Origin: Macrotis lagotis
Lineage: Eukaryota > Chordata > Mammalia > Peramelemorphia > Peramelidae
Length of the DNA: 64,000 nucleotides
Reading direction: 5' to 3'
Assembly: GCF_037893015.1 (NCBI RefSeq)
Contig: NC_133658.1
Coordinates: forward strand, 61,919,636 to 61,983,635
Part shown: in pieces, positions 1 to 11,325 of the stretch
Layout: each line of letters begins with the position of its first letter
How positions within the stretch are numbered: position 1 is the stretch's first letter
The notes under the pieces: generated by a model
Seen by the model: the letters and a program-made list of their open reading frames with translations, nothing else
Databases searched by the model: none
Told to the model about the DNA's origin: nothing
Program-made: the position numbers and the translations under genes

Positions 1-2
1 CG

Positions 3-1514
3 GCGGGGCGGCAGGAGCAGGCCGCGGCGGGGCCGGGGGAGCAGGCCGAGGCTGGGCCGGAGGAGCAGGCCGCGGCGGGGCCGGGGGAGCAGGCCGAGGC
101 CGGGCGGCAGGAGCAGGCCGCGGCGGGGCCGGGGGAGCAGGCCGCGGCCGGGCCGGAGGAGCAGGCCGCGGCGGGGCGGCGGGAGCAGGCCGCGGCCGGG
201 CCGGAGGAGGCCAAGGCTGGGCCGGAGGAGCAGGCCGCGGCCGGGCCGGAGGGGGAGGCCTTGGCCGGCTTCGCGGCCCTGGGCCTGCAGCCCCTCGTGC
301 TGGAGGCCCTGCGGCGGGCCGCGCTGGCCGTGGTGCGGCCCACGTGGGTGCAGGCCCGGGCCGCGCCGCCGCTGCTGGCCGGTCGCCACCTGCTGTGCGC
401 CGCCGAGACGGGCAGCGGCAAGACCCTGAGCTACCTGCTGCCCCTGCTGCAGCGCCTGCTGCGCCGGCCCAGGCTGCCGGCCGCCCGGCCCGCGCCGCGG
501 GGCCTGGTGCTGGTGCCCTCCCGGGAGCTGGCGGAGCAGGTGCGGGCCGTGGCGGGGCCCCTGTGCCGCCACCTGCAGCTGCGGGCGCGCGACATCGGCG
601 GCGGCCGCGGCCTGGGGCTCGTGCGGCGGCAGCTCGCCCTGCGGCCCCCCGCCGACCTGCTGGTGGCCACGCCGGGCGCCCTGTGGAAGGCGCTGCGGGC
701 CGGCCTGCTGAGCCTGGAGCGCCTCTGCTTCCTCGTGCTGGACGAGGCCGACACCCTGCTGGACCCCAGCTTCCTGGAGCTGGTGGAGGCCATCCTGGGC
801 CGGAGCCCCATAGCCCGAGACCCGGCCGAGCTGGAGGACCCCTTCGACCCCCGCGCCCAGCTGGTGCTGGTGGGGGCCACCTTCCCCGAGGGAGTGGGCC
901 AGCTGCTGGGCAGACTCACCGACTTGGCCGCTCTCACCACGCTCTCCAGCCCCAGGCTGCACTGCCTCATGCCCCACGTCCGGCAGGAGTTCCTGAGGCT
1001 GAAGGGAAGCGACAAGGTGACCGAACTCATCCAGCTCCTCAAGCTGCGCGGAGAAGACGGCCCTGGCTCCCCCGGGGCTGTTCTGGTGTTTTGTAACAGC
1101 TCCAGTACGGTCAACTGGCTGGGCTACATCCTGGATGACCACAGAATCCGACACTTGAGGCTTCAGGGACAGATGCCCGCGGCCATGAGAGCGGGCATCT
1201 TCCAGTCCTTCCAGAATGGCTCCAGGAACGTTCTCCTCTGTACAGATATAGCTTCTCGGGGCCTGGACAGTACTCGGGTGGATCTGGTGATCAATTATGA
1301 CTTTCCACCCACGTTGCAGGACTACATCCACAGAGCTGGCAGGGTGGGCCGAGTGGGGAGTGAGATGCTGGGATCTGTGATTAGTTTTGTCACTCATCCT
1401 TGGGATGTGGAACTGGTTCAGAAGATTGAGTTGGCAGCCCGAAGAAGGAGAAGCCTACCAGGGATAAAGACACGTGTTAAAGAACCTTTGCCCCCAATAG
1501 AATTGACATCTTAG
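3..1514 (+). CDS. DDX28: DDX28, mitochondrial DEAD-box RNA helicase (5' end outside window)
   Basis: ATP-dependent RNA helicase that in mammals acts in mitochondrial RNA granules and large-subunit mitoribosome assembly (family knowledge). The frame is open from the window edge; no ATG is visible, so the start and targeting peptide lie upstream. Counting from the TTG-encoded residue at 261 as 1: motif I AETGSGKT at 48-55, Ia PSRELA 86-91, Ib TPGA 137-140, II DEAD 161-164, III-like GAT 205-207, IV VFCNS 276-280, [10 protein letters not shown] 328-336, [10 protein letters not shown] 357-364. GAT instead of SAT, and the basic [11 protein letters not shown] tail, match my memory of human DDX28. 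The 503 visible codons are uninterrupted by introns, as in the human gene (about 540 residues). The first ~87 codons are a tandem repeat absent from the human protein. GC is extreme in the first 1 kb and falls near the stop. Confidence 0.95.
   Translation, partial: AGRQEQAAAGPGEQAEAGPEEQAAAGPGEQAEAGRQEQAAAGPGEQAAAGPEEQAAAGRREQAAAGPEEAKAGPEEQAAAGPEGEALAGFAALGLQPLVLEALRRAALAVVRPTWVQARAAPPLLAGRHLLCAAETGSGKTLSYLLPLLQRLLRRPRLPAARPAPRGLVLVPSRELAEQVRAVAGPLCRHLQLRARDIGGGRGLGLVRRQLALRPPADLLVATPGALWKALRAGLLSLERLCFLVLDEADTLLDPSFLELVEAILGRSPIARDPAELEDPFDPRAQLVLVGATFPEGVGQLLGRLTDLAALTTLSSPRLHCLMPHVRQEFLRLKGSDKVTELIQLLKLRGEDGPGSPGAVLVFCNSSSTVNWLGYILDDHRIRHLRLQGQMPAAMRAGIFQSFQNGSRNVLLCTDIASRGLDSTRVDLVINYDFPPTLQDYIHRAGRVGRVGSEMLGSVISFVTHPWDVELVQKIELAARRRRSLPGIKTRVKEPLPPIELTS
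9..269 (+). repeat. In-frame 24-bp coding minisatellite in DDX28
   Basis: About eleven consecutive units of eight codons read (P/R)(G/E/Q/R)EQA(A/E)AG; one unit is seven codons (PEEAKAG). All lengths are multiples of three, so the frame is kept. It lies just before the FAALGLQP segment that opens the helicase core, where human DDX28 has a short unrelated linker. The left edge is at the window start, so more units may lie outside. Confidence 0.93.
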
Positions 1515-1721
1515 CTAGCCAGTGACTCTATGGGTATTTACAACTACTCACAAAGGACGCTTCTCTTTGTCCATGGATTCGAAGAGCCTCCTGCAGAGCA
1601 AGAGGAGCATTAAATTGGGAAAAGTCTTAGGGCTTTGAAGTACCAGTTTATTCCTGTAAGAGGACTGCCAAACATCATTGTTGAATTTTATGCATCTCTA
1701 CATGAGTGTGAACTTTTGTGT

Positions 1722-1727
1722 AATAAA
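1722..1727 (+). promoter_or_regulatory. DDX28: Poly(A) signal of DDX28
   Basis: AATAAA about 210 bases after the stop at 1512-1514, preceded by unique 3'UTR-like sequence. It implies a 3'UTR of roughly 225 bases, ending near 1745. Confidence 0.75.
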
Positions 1728-1745
1728 ATCTAATTTAATTGTTAA

Positions 1746-2574
1746 ACATTTAGTATAAACTATCTCAGAAGTAATATCACCTGTTCCTTTTGCATAGGGT
1801 AGTGGTGTCCAAAGTTTTTTAATATGGTATACATGATCAACAAATATGTAAGGCCATATGAATTTTTTATATGGTGAGGTATAGCCTATTTTTTTCATTT
1901 TTTATTAGTGTCCTTTTTTCACATCTTAATCATTTCTTCATATGCTCTTCACTCTCATAACAAAAAATAAGCTTAGCCAATAGAGTATATGAGTCATTCC
2001 TGGTCTTCCACATTCAACCCTTGTAGTCATATTCTATTGTTCTCCTTCAGTTTACTTTGCGATCTCCAGACTGATTTCATCAGTATAAGGAATCCTGTCT
2101 ACCAATGCAGATCTGTTGGTAACTTTTTATCCTAGTGAATAGTTTGCCTTAGGTACTGAATTTGTGATGCCTCCAGGGTTACACAGCTAGTTTGTATCAG
2201 AGATAGTACTAGGCCTCTTCTTATTCTACTTACTGGATCTGTGTTCCACATGCCATACAGCCTTTCAGAAAGATGTTTACATTTATATATACCATAATTG
2301 GCTCACTCATTGCCCAATCAACTAAAGCGCCCATATATTTGGACACAAAAATGTTTTTGCTAGATATACAGCCCAAGAACGTCAGCCACAAAAAAAAAGG
2401 TTTCATCACCAAAATAATTTTGTTGAAAAGAATAGGAAGCAAATTGGCTGTTCATTCAGTAGGAGATGGTTAAACAAATTGTAATATGTGAATGTAAATG
2501 GCATTATATGAGCTATGAATGCAAAGTAGTATGGAAAGGATTTGAAATTTTGCAAAGTGAAATAAGCAGTGAGA
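1746..2574. other. Intergenic, AT-rich, poorly resolved old repeats
   Basis: No gene seen. 1790-1925 (gtgtccaaagttttttaa... to ...ttattagtgtcc) looks like a decayed short DNA transposon. 2265-2345 and 2400-2574 resemble very old L1 3' sequence (accataattggctcactcattgcccaa; atggttaaacaaattgtaatatg). Confidence 0.35.
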
Positions 2575-2765
2575 TGTGTGTAGTGGATAGAATGCTGGGT
2601 CAGGAATCAGGAAAATCGGAGTTCAAATCCAGCTTTAAATACTAGATGTGTGGCTCTTGTCAAGCCCCTCCATGTCAGTATACCTTGCAGGGTGTTTGTG
2701 AGCACCAAATGAGATAATATTTATAAAGTTTTTCACCCAGTCACTGGCAGATAGTAAAATCAATC
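2575..2765 (+). mobile_element. CORE-SINE (MIR-like)
   Basis: tRNA-like head (agtggatagaatgctgggtc, then gttcaaatccagc) is followed by a core with tgtgagcaccaaatgagata and aaagt...cactggcagatagta, the MIR signature. Very diverged. Confidence 0.7.
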
Positions 2766-3249
2766 TTTCTCTCTAGATTCTCTATTTTCTTTCCCCTAAG
2801 CAGAATCAGGAAAATGTACACAATAACTAAAAACAGGAAAGAACAAAATCAAACTAAACTTTGGAATTATAATAAACGGATGATATGCCCTTCCCATTTT
2901 TTACAAAGATAGGGATTGTGAGAGTAGAACATCCTTAATGATGTTAGATTTGGGTGGTATGTTGGTTAGTTTTACTGAACCATTTTTCCTTTTTCCTGTG
3001 TTATAAAAGGGATAGTATTTGAATGGGATGGGGGAGGGGGAATATGAAAAATGAGAAATATGTCGAGGGGAGTACAAATAGCAACACTTAAAAAAGACTT
3101 CAGTTGCTGGATTTTGTTTACAGTTTTTTGCTACCATAAAAAAAGTGCTACCTTGAATATTTTAGAATATTATGGAACTTACCTTTTTTGTCTTTGACAC
3201 CCCCCCCCAGCCCTTCCTTAAAACAGGACTAGCTCTTTCCTAAAACCTT

Positions 3250-3415
3250 TGGTGAAATGGATAAAGTGCTAGGCTTGAAGTCAGGAAGAATTGTGTTCAC
3301 ATTCCACCTCTGACCATGGGAAAGTTCTTTAACCCTATTTCCTCATCTTTAAAAGAGGGGATTGGACTACATAATCTTTAAGGTTCATTATAATTCTTAA
3401 ATCTATGTTGCTAAG
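3250..3415 (+). mobile_element. MIR-like SINE
   Basis: Head atggataaagtgctaggctt, then gaagtcaggaag, then tctgaccatgggaaagttctttaaccc, then cctcatctttaaaag...ggattggactacataatctttaagg. Old and diverged. Confidence 0.7.
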
Positions 3416-3504
3416 ATCTCTTCCTTTCCAGTCTTCACCAGATATATGATTGCCTTTCACCTCTCCCATGGTGCAGTCAGTTTGCCTTATTACATCCTAG
3501 ACTG

Positions 3505-3710
3505 GATGGGTCAGTGGATAAGGATGGGCCTGATCCCCAGACACCTACTAGTTGTGTGATTCTCGACAAATCACCCTTTTTGCCTCGGTTTTTTCATTTG
3601 CAAAATCAACTGGAGAAGAGAGTGGCAAACTACTTTACTATCTTTGCCAAGAAAACCCCAAATGGAGTCATGAAGATGTCACATGACTCAAATGACCAAA
3701 CACATTCAAA
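3505..3710 (+). mobile_element. MAR1 CORE-SINE
   Basis: Recognised by gggtcagtggataagg, tgtgtgattctcgacaaatcac, ttgcctcggttttttcat, ggagaagagagtggcaaac and gccaagaaaaccccaaatgg, the diagnostic MAR1 3' half. Confidence 0.75.
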
Positions 3711-3714
3711 TCCT

Positions 3715-5892
3715 ATACCTTTGCATATGTTTTTCCTCATTACAAAAATTACTCGGTCCTCATTGCTGCCTCTTAGCATCCCTAACTGCCCTCCAAATTT
3801 AGTTACTGAACCTCAATCTGAATTTTTCTCAAAACCAACCCTTTCAAATGAACATATTGCTGTCAAAGGCAGCACAATTCCCCCCCCCCATTTTCCAGTG
3901 TACTAACACTGTCACTCTCCTTGAAGCCTTAAACTTACCCTTGTGGATTTAATCATTTGTCAGATCCTGCCATTTTTACCTCAATGATATCTCTCCCATT
4001 CATCTCTCTTCACATAGCTACCACCTTTGGTTCAGGACCTCATGCCCTCCCCCCAGTCTCTAATTTATCTTCCTGCCCCAAGTCTCTTTCCTCTCCAATA
4101 TTTACCCAGCTAACAGAATGATCTTCCTGAAGCTCAGCTATAATCATGCTTACCCCTCTACTCAATTAACTTCAGTGGCATTTCACACTATAGCAAAATA
4201 AGATCAAAATGGGTACAGGATTTAGGCATAAAGTGTGATATCAAAGACCAGTTAAGAGATCAAGAAATACTCTAGATCTATCAGATCTATGGAAAGGGGA
4301 TAAATTTATGAACAAACAAGAAATAGAGTACATTATAAAATGAAAAGTAGATGATTTTAACTATATTAAAAAGTTTTTGCACTAATAAAATCAATACTAC
4401 CAAGATTACAAGGAAAACAGGTGGGAAACAATTTTCTCAGCTAGGGGTTCTGCTGAAGGTCTCATTTTAAAATAAATGGAACACTGAATCAAATTTATAA
4501 GGTTATAAATTGTTCTCCAATTGATAAATGGTCAAGGATATGAACAGGAAATTTTCAGTTGAAATTAGAACTCATGAAAAAAAGTGCTCTAAGTATTGAT
4601 TAGAAAATTGCAAATTAAAACTGAGGTACCATCTCACACCTGTCAGACTGGCTAAAATTTGTCAAAAAGAGAAAAATGATCAGTGTTGGAGAGATTGTGG
4701 GAAAATTGGGACAGTAATGCAGGAGGAGTTGTGAACTGATCCAACCATTCTGGAGAGCAATATGGAACTATGCTGAAAAAGCAATGAAATTGTTCACATC
4801 CTTTGACCCAGCAATACTAGGGCTATATCCAAAAGAAATCATAAAAAATGGGGAAAATCCCATATGTTCCAAAATATTCATAGTTCTTTTTGTTATGGCA
4901 AAGAATTGGAAATTGAGGGATGTCCATCAATTGGGGAATGGCTGAACAAGTTATGGTATATGAATATTATTAGAGCACTTATTCTATAAGAAACCATGAA
5001 TGGTTGAACTTGAAAGAAGCATGAAAGGAATTATATGAACTGATGCTGAGCAGAACCAAAAGAACATTGTACATATTAACAATAACATTGTGAGTTGATC
5101 CACCTTGATGGATGCAGCTCTTCTCAACAGCTCAGAGAACTAGGACAACCCTATTAGACCTGCTATGGACAATACTATCCCCATCCAGAGGAAGAAAAAC
5201 CAAAGCAAGACAAAAACAAGACCAAAAAACCTTTTAGAATCTGAATGAACACTACATTGACTTAAAAAAAAAAATTCATATATTTCTTTCCTATCTCATG
5301 TCTTTCTTTTCTTTTCCCTTAATCCTAATTCCTCATACCAAAAATGACTGTGAAAATGTTTAACACAAATATTTATGTATAATATTTACCTGTTTGTCAC
5401 TGAGGAGAACAGGGTGGGAAGGAAGGGTGGAAGAACATTATGTAACTTTAAAATATGTGTGTGCATATGGATGAATGCTGAAAAACTTTCATAATATGTA
5501 ATTGGAAAAATAAGTTTTTATCTCCTACCTTTTAGCCTTATTCTCTCTATTCACCCATCTCTCATCTCAGGCCCTAGCATTATATGGAATCCAGTCCCTC
5601 CTCACTTTTGCATAGAATCCCTCTCTTCAAGACATAGCTCAAACAGCATCCATGAACTCTTTCCTGATCCTTCCAACTACTGGGGCCCTCCCCCAACCTC
5701 CTTATATTTATTTGTATTTATGTTCTCTATATTTATACTGCATATACACATAAATATGCTTGTGGTCTTCCTCATTTGGATGTCAACTTCTTAAGAGAAG
5801 AGGCGGTTTCATTCTCTTGTATTTGTATCTCCAGCACCTATGTCCAGTGCCTTGCACATAGTACCTAATAAATGCTTATTAATTAATTAGCT
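3715..5892 (+). mobile_element. L2 LINE 3' end, split by an L1
   Basis: L2 sequence runs 3715-4183 (atagctaccacctttggttcagg; agaatgatcttcctgaagc) and resumes 5517-5892 to the classic L2 end (gcacctatgtccagtgccttgcacatagta, aataaatgcttatt). The L1 at 4184-5516 interrupts it, so L2 is older. No intact ORF2. Confidence 0.8.
4184..5516 (+). mobile_element. L1, 5'-truncated, ORF2 C-terminus plus 3'UTR
   Basis: Begins within ORF2 (aagatcaaaatgggtacagg), passes cagatctatggaaaggggat, gaggtaccatctcacacctg and ctttgacccagcaatactagg, then the 3'UTR and an A-rich end (attggaaaaataag). Many stops: an older cohort than 10025-11325. Inserted in L2. Confidence 0.85.
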
Positions 5893-5904
5893 CCATTATT
5901 GATT

Positions 5905-6345
5905 AAATAAATGCAAATTTAAGCAATTCTGAGATACCACCTCACACCTATCAGATTGGTCAATATGAATAAAAAGGAAAATGATCAATGTTGGAGGAGA
6001 TAGAGGAAAACTGGAACACTAATGCATTGTTGGTGAAGTTGTGAACTGATCCAGGCCTTCTGGAGAGTAATTTGGAATTATGCCAAAAGGGCAATAAAAT
6101 TGTGCGTTCCCATTAATCTAGCAATACCATTACTAAGTCTGAATCCCAAAGAGATTACAAAAAGTTAAAAAAAACCCACATGTACAAAAATGTAGAGCCT
6201 ATATTAGATTGCTTTCTGTCACAAGGAAGGAAGAGAGAAGGGAGAAAGAGAGAAAAATGTAAAACTTGAAACCTTGCAAAAAAAATGATTGGTGAAAATT
6301 TCAGTTAAATACAGTTGGAAAAACATAAATAAAAGGATTTAAATT
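5905..6345 (+). mobile_element. L1, 5'-truncated, old cohort
   Basis: ORF2 C-terminal segment (gagataccacctcacacc; gttggtgaagttgtgaactga) followed directly by 3'UTR (gtagagcctatattagattgc) with a G/A-rich run near 6220-6250. Shorter than a continuous copy would be, so internally deleted. Confidence 0.75.
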
Positions 6346-6594
6346 CAAAAAATACATAAAAACAAGTTAATTAGTTCTCTTCTGCCACTAACAGTTGTCT
6401 TCTCTCTCAAAATTACCTTGTACTCATTTTACATGCATTGTACACAAAAACAGAATCTCAGTTCTCTCAGGTAGAATTTTCCCAAGATCACCTTCTCTCA
6501 TTCACATGACAGCTCTTCAGATTCTTAAAAGACATCTAGCATACATAATTCCATGAATATTTCATTTTCTAAGCTAAATACCTTTAATCCTTTC

Positions 6595-6825
6595 GACCCA
6601 TTGGTTCTCAAAATGTGTTCTGCAGATCATTGAGAAGTACCTAAGACCCTTTCAGGATGTCTACTGAAACAAAACTATTTTCCTAATAATACTAAGATGT
6701 TTTAATTTAAAAACCAATAGATATATTCCACATAGACAAAAGTTCTTTGTGTAGGAGTCCTCCATAATTTTTAAGAATGTTAATGGTTCCTAAGACCACA
6801 AAGTTTAAGAATGCACTAAAGACCC
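6595..6825. mobile_element. hAT-like MITE, old
   Basis: Ends are roughly inverted (ttggttctcaaaatgtg at the left; accacaaagtttaagaatg at the right), as in Charlie-type MITEs, with an internal tttaagaatgttaatggttcct stretch. No protein. Target duplication not resolved. Confidence 0.55.
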
Positions 6826-6964
6826 TTCATCAATCTGTCTGCCCTCCTCAGAATCCTCTCCATGTTATGAATGTCCTGCAATATATCTGATGACAGCGAA
6901 GTACAGAGTGTTGTCTCCTTCAATAGAATACATATACTGTATTAACTTGATTTTTATCAATATT

Positions 6965-7135
6965 GTTGTTCATTCTTTGTTCTTTATGAGGACTAAATGC
7001 ATCAGGAGAGTGATGTCTTGACTTGCAAATGAATTAGATTTGAGTGAAGCAGAGCTGTGCAGAGTCATCAACCTCATTCTTTCCTCCAGAGTCATCAAGA
7101 GTCCAATGGCAAGATAAAAGTCAAGACAATTGGCA
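6965..7135 (-). mobile_element. SINE of the 'gagtcatc...accctc' family (RTE-tailed type), partial
   Basis: Shares with 26800-27045, 35176-35452 and 52915-53228 the block reading, on the minus strand, ctggaggaaagaatgaggttg...ctctgcttcactcaaatc...aattcatttgcaag. Older copies end in aacaacaa-like tails. Confidence 0.55.
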
Positions 7136-7149
7136 ATGACCCAGTTTTT

Positions 7150-8015
7150 GTCACTCTATCTCCATCAAAGTACAGTGCCTACCATGTACTCGTTGCTTGT
7201 TGATCGATTGATCCTTAAGAAACTTGGACGTGATCCTTTTATCTTCTTAATCCTACATTTTTGTCTACCTTTAACAGTCATCCCTGATTTTATATATCAA
7301 GTGACACTTGACCCTCCTCTCTTTTTGGATACTTTTTTCTCCTTTAGTTTCAGTCTCTGCTTTCTCCTGCTCTCTCTTTCTCTCTCTCTACCAATCAGAC
7401 AAATCCTTTCCATCTCTTCTGCAGGATCAACATCCTTATTGTATCCCATGTTCCTGAGTATATTTTGACCCTTTTGTCTCTTAAATCCACCATGTCACCC
7501 CCTTTTCAGTAAATCCTAGTGATTCTTTATTGCCTCCAGGATCAAATATTAGATCCTCCATTTGGTCTTCAAAGCTCTTCACAAACTGGCCCCATACTAC
7601 ATTTGCAGTCTTCCTACACCAAATTCTGCTGATTTGTTCACAGCACCCCCTTCTCATCTCCACATTCTTCAATCTAATGATAGTGTCCTCCATGCTTATC
7701 TCTTCAGTGGATCAAGGCATTCTCATGACTCTAGGATGCTCTCTCTCCTCATTTTCACTTCATGACTTCCTTGGATTTCTACAAATCTTAGCTAAAGTCC
7801 TACATTCAGCAAGAAACCTTTCCTAGGCCTCCCTAATTTTAGTGTCAATCCGAGATTATCTCCAATTTATCTTGTTTGTACATCTTTCTGTAATGTTTCC
7901 CCCATTAGGCTGTGAACTCTTTGAGAGTAGGGTCTTGTCTTTTGCCTCTGTCTCCAGGGCTTACCAATGTCTAGCAAATAATAGGTGGTTATGGACTATG
8001 GATGGACTGACTCTT
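7150..8015 (+). mobile_element. L2 LINE, 3' portion
   Basis: Typical L2 order: tgacccttttgtctc, ttattgcctccaggatcaaat, tcttcaaagctcttcacaaactggc, caagaaacctttcctaggcctc, ggctgtgaactctttgagag, caccaggg-like gcttaccaatgtctagcaaataat. Frames are broken throughout. Confidence 0.8.
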
Positions 8016-8282
8016 GATAATTTAATAAGTTTTCATGGGTTCAGTTATGCAGATTACTATCAAATCTCATTTTTCTCCTGAGCTTTAGAGCTACAACTAC
8101 AACTCCCTAATGGACATCCCTTGGAGGTCCAATACACATTTTAAATTCAACATGATAAAAAAAAGTTCATCTTTTTCCTTAAGTTCACTCCTTCCTTTAA
8201 CTTGCTTATTTCTGTTGAGACACTACTATTCTTCTGGTTACCTGAGTTTGCAACCTAGAAGTTATCCTCAACTTTAAAAAAA
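8016..8282. other. Unassigned AT-rich stretch
   Basis: No ORF, RNA or clear repeat signature; possibly decayed L2 or L1 flank. Confidence 0.3.
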
Positions 8283-8920
8283 TTAAATTTATTCTACTTA
8301 GAAAGAATCAATTCTCTCTCCCTTCTATCTTTCTTCCTCATCTTGTGAGAGACCATTGTGGGGGGAAGGGGGAAGGTCCTTGTAACAAATATACATAATC
8401 AAACAAAACAAATTTCCACATTGTCCATGTCCATAAAAAAATTATGAAGCATACTTCATCTTTTATCCTCCAGAATTGTAGTTGGTCATTTCATTGATCA
8501 GAATCCTTAAGTCTTTCAAAATTGTCTTTACAATGTTATTATTATATAAATTATTCTCCTGATTCTGCTTACTTTTCTCTGCATCAGTTTACATAAGTCT
8601 TCCTAAGTTCCTTTGAAAGCATCTTTTCATCATCTCTTATAATAGTATTTCATTATATTTATATACCTCAGTTTGTTCAGTCATTTCCCATTAATAAGTA
8701 CTTCCTAGTTCTTTTCCTCCACATAAAAAAAAGCTACTATAAATATTTTTATACATATGAGTTCTTTTCTTTTTTCTTTGATTTCTTTGGAGTATAGATA
8801 TTGTAATGGTATCAATGCTGTGGAGTTTAATGGTATAGTAACTTTTTGAATATAGTTCCAAATTTCTTTCCAGAATGACGGTAAAAACTTCCAGTTTCAC
8901 CAACAGTGTATTAATGTCAT
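8283..8920 (-). mobile_element. L1 3' end, old cohort, antisense
   Basis: Read on the minus strand it runs from ORF2 end sequence (ggaagtacttattaatggg; actgaggtatataaat) to the 3'UTR and a T-rich (plus strand) end near 8283. 5'-truncated, many changes. Confidence 0.65.
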
Positions 8921-8924
8921 CTTC

Positions 8925-9462
8925 AGCTCTTCTCTCTTACTACCTACCCATTTCTAATCAGTTCCAAACCTTTTCAATTCTTCTCCATGATCTTCACATC
9001 TGTCCCCTTCTGTATTAACATAGCTACCACCCTAATTTAAGCCTTCATCACTTCTTGCCTGTAATATCATTGTCTTCCTGATGGGTTTCTCTCCTCCAAT
9101 CTTTCCTCTACTGTCAAATTAATATTTCTAAAACACAAGGTTGACCCTCCTGCCTCCCTTCTGATCCCAGGATAAAATACAAACTGGTCATTTTGATACT
9201 GAGCCCTTCATCATCTGATGCTGCCCATAGAGTTATTCCTTACACACTACATTCTGTCTCCCACTTTTGAACTTTTGGCTGCTATCTCTTCTGCCCTTCC
9301 CACTCCCCTACCCCCTTGCTTTGAAAATATATTTTCTTTACTTATCTGTGAAAATGCATCTCCTTAGAATGTAAGTTGGCTCAAGGACAGAGACTTTCCC
9401 ACTTTTTGAATATGTATCTCTAGCATCTAGTTCAGGTCCTAGCATATACAGGGTACTTACTG
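8925..9462 (+). mobile_element. L2 LINE, 3' portion
   Basis: Second L2 in tandem order with 7150-8015 and flanking the L1. Recognised by catagctaccaccctaattt, cttcttgcctgtaatatcat, ctgatcccaggataaaatac, gaatgtaagttggctcaaggacag and atctagttcaggtcctagcatat. Confidence 0.75.
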
Positions 9463-10024
9463 ATTTAATATCCAGTGGTAGGGTTCAAATAAATCAACAA
9501 TTGGTTCTCTGCCCTAATGACCATTTTAAGTATACAAAAAGAGATACCAAAAGGTAGTTTAATATTTCCTGCATTTAATACTCAAATAAGAACAAAAAAA
9601 GAGGTACACAAAACTAGATTATGTTATGTTATATTACTCACAGTAAGTAAATGTATCTTGGAGCAAAAGCAGCCACTTGACCACAGCAGCCAATGTTAGA
9701 ACATGTGCAAAACCAAAACTCATTCTATCTATTCTAACTTTTTTTTCTTCTACTTCCATGGCTTCTGAAATGGGTGATAAGATAACCCTTGAAATCTATA
9801 TTTCTACTGGGTCATTTTGTCCCAGCTTCCTATTGGTTTCACTGTTCAGGAAACACCAGCTTATCATATCTCGGGGGAATTTGGGGCATAACCCAAAACA
9901 GAAAAATGACAGTTTGTCACCCCCTGGTTGGTTGGCATTTTTTCTCTTTAAGTTATATGTTTGTTTACTGAAATAACAAAAAGGAAGGAATTAAAATGTA
10001 TTATTTCATCAAAGGTAAAAGAAT
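9463..10024. other. Unassigned stretch
   Basis: Short chance frames only, including one of 99 codons at 9677-9976 with no family resemblance or splice context. I see nothing supportable here. Confidence 0.4.
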
Positions 10025-11325
10025 GAGTTTTAAGAAATGAATAACAATACTATGAGCAAATTAGAAGATCAAGGACTAGTCTACCTGTCAGATCTATGGA
10101 AAGGGGAACAGTTTATGACTAAGGAAGAGTTGGAGAACATCACCAAAAACCAATTAGATGATTTTGATTACATTAAATTAAAAAGCTTTTGCACAGATAA
10201 AACCAATGTACCCAAGATCAAAAGAAATGTAATAAATTGGGAAACGATCTTTACAACTAATGATTCTGACAAAGGACTCATTTCTAAAATATACAGAGAA
10301 CTGAGTCATATTTTTAAAACAAAAAGCCATTCCCCAATTGACAAATGGTCAAAGGATATGCAAAGGCAATTTACAGATAAGGAGATCAAAGTAATCCATA
10401 GCCATATGAAAAAATGCTCTAAATCATTAATTATTAGAGAAATGCAAATTAAAGCTTCCTTGAGGTACCACCTCACACCTCTCAGATTGGCCAGTATGAC
10501 CAGGAAGGATAATGATCATTGTTGGAAGGGATGTGGGAAATCTGGGACGCTATTACACTGTTGGTGGAGCTGTGAACTCATCCAACCCTTCTGGAGAGCT
10601 ATTTGGAACTATGCCCAAAGGGCAACAAAAATGTACATACCCTTTGACCCAGCAATACTACTACTGGGTCTATAACCTGAAGAGATGAGGAAAAAGGGTA
10701 AAAACATTACTTGTACAAAAATATTTATAGCAGTCCTGTTTGTGGTGGCAAAGAATTGGAAATCCAGTAAATGTCCTTCAACTGGAATGGCTTAGCAAAC
10801 TGTGGTATATGTACGTCATGGAAAACTATTGTTCTATTAGAAACCAGGAGGGACGGGGTTTCAGGGAAACCTGGAGGGATTTGCATGAACTGATGCTGAG
10901 TGAGATGAGCAGAACCAGAAGAACACTGTACACCCTAACAGCAACATGGGAGTGATGTTCAATCTTGAAGGACTTGCTCATTCCATCAGTGCAACAATCG
11001 GGAACAATTTTGGGCTGTCTGCAAAGGAGAGTACCATTTGTATCCAGATAAGGAGCTGTGGAGTTTGAACAAAGTACAAGGACTATTCCCTTTAATTTAG
11101 AAAAAAAAACAGACAGCTTGTTGTCTGATCTTGTTACCTCTTAGACTTCTCTTTAAGGATATGATTTCTCTTTCATCACACCCAATTTGGATCAAGGTAC
11201 AACATGGAAACAAAGTAAAGACTGACAGAGTGCATTCTGTGGGGGAGAGTGGGGAGGGAAGCAAGATTGGGGGGAAAATGTAAAACTCAAATAATATCTT
11301 TAATAAAAAATAAATTTAAATTAAA
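10025..11325 (+). mobile_element. L1, 5'-truncated, younger cohort, ORF2 C-terminus and 3'UTR
   Basis: A 212-codon open stretch (10037-10675) encodes the L1 ORF2 C-terminal region: LVYLSDLWK, DKGLISKIYREL, HMKKCSKSLIIREMQIK, RYHLTPLR and the cysteine cluster CWKGCGKSGTLLHCWWSCELIQPFW, then a stop inside the 'IPLLGLYP' block. The 3'UTR has a G-rich run (gggggagagtggggagggaa) and an A-rich tail. Best preserved of the ORF2 C-terminal fragments here. Confidence 0.9.

Noticed and set aside
344-1114. 250-codon plus frame and 227-codon minus frame inside DDX28
   Set aside because: Shadow frames caused by high GC; the helicase frame has all motifs.
7130-8081. Several 70-110-codon frames suggesting a membrane protein
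   Set aside because: The stretch is an L2 LINE; C/T-rich text gives hydrophobic chance frames.
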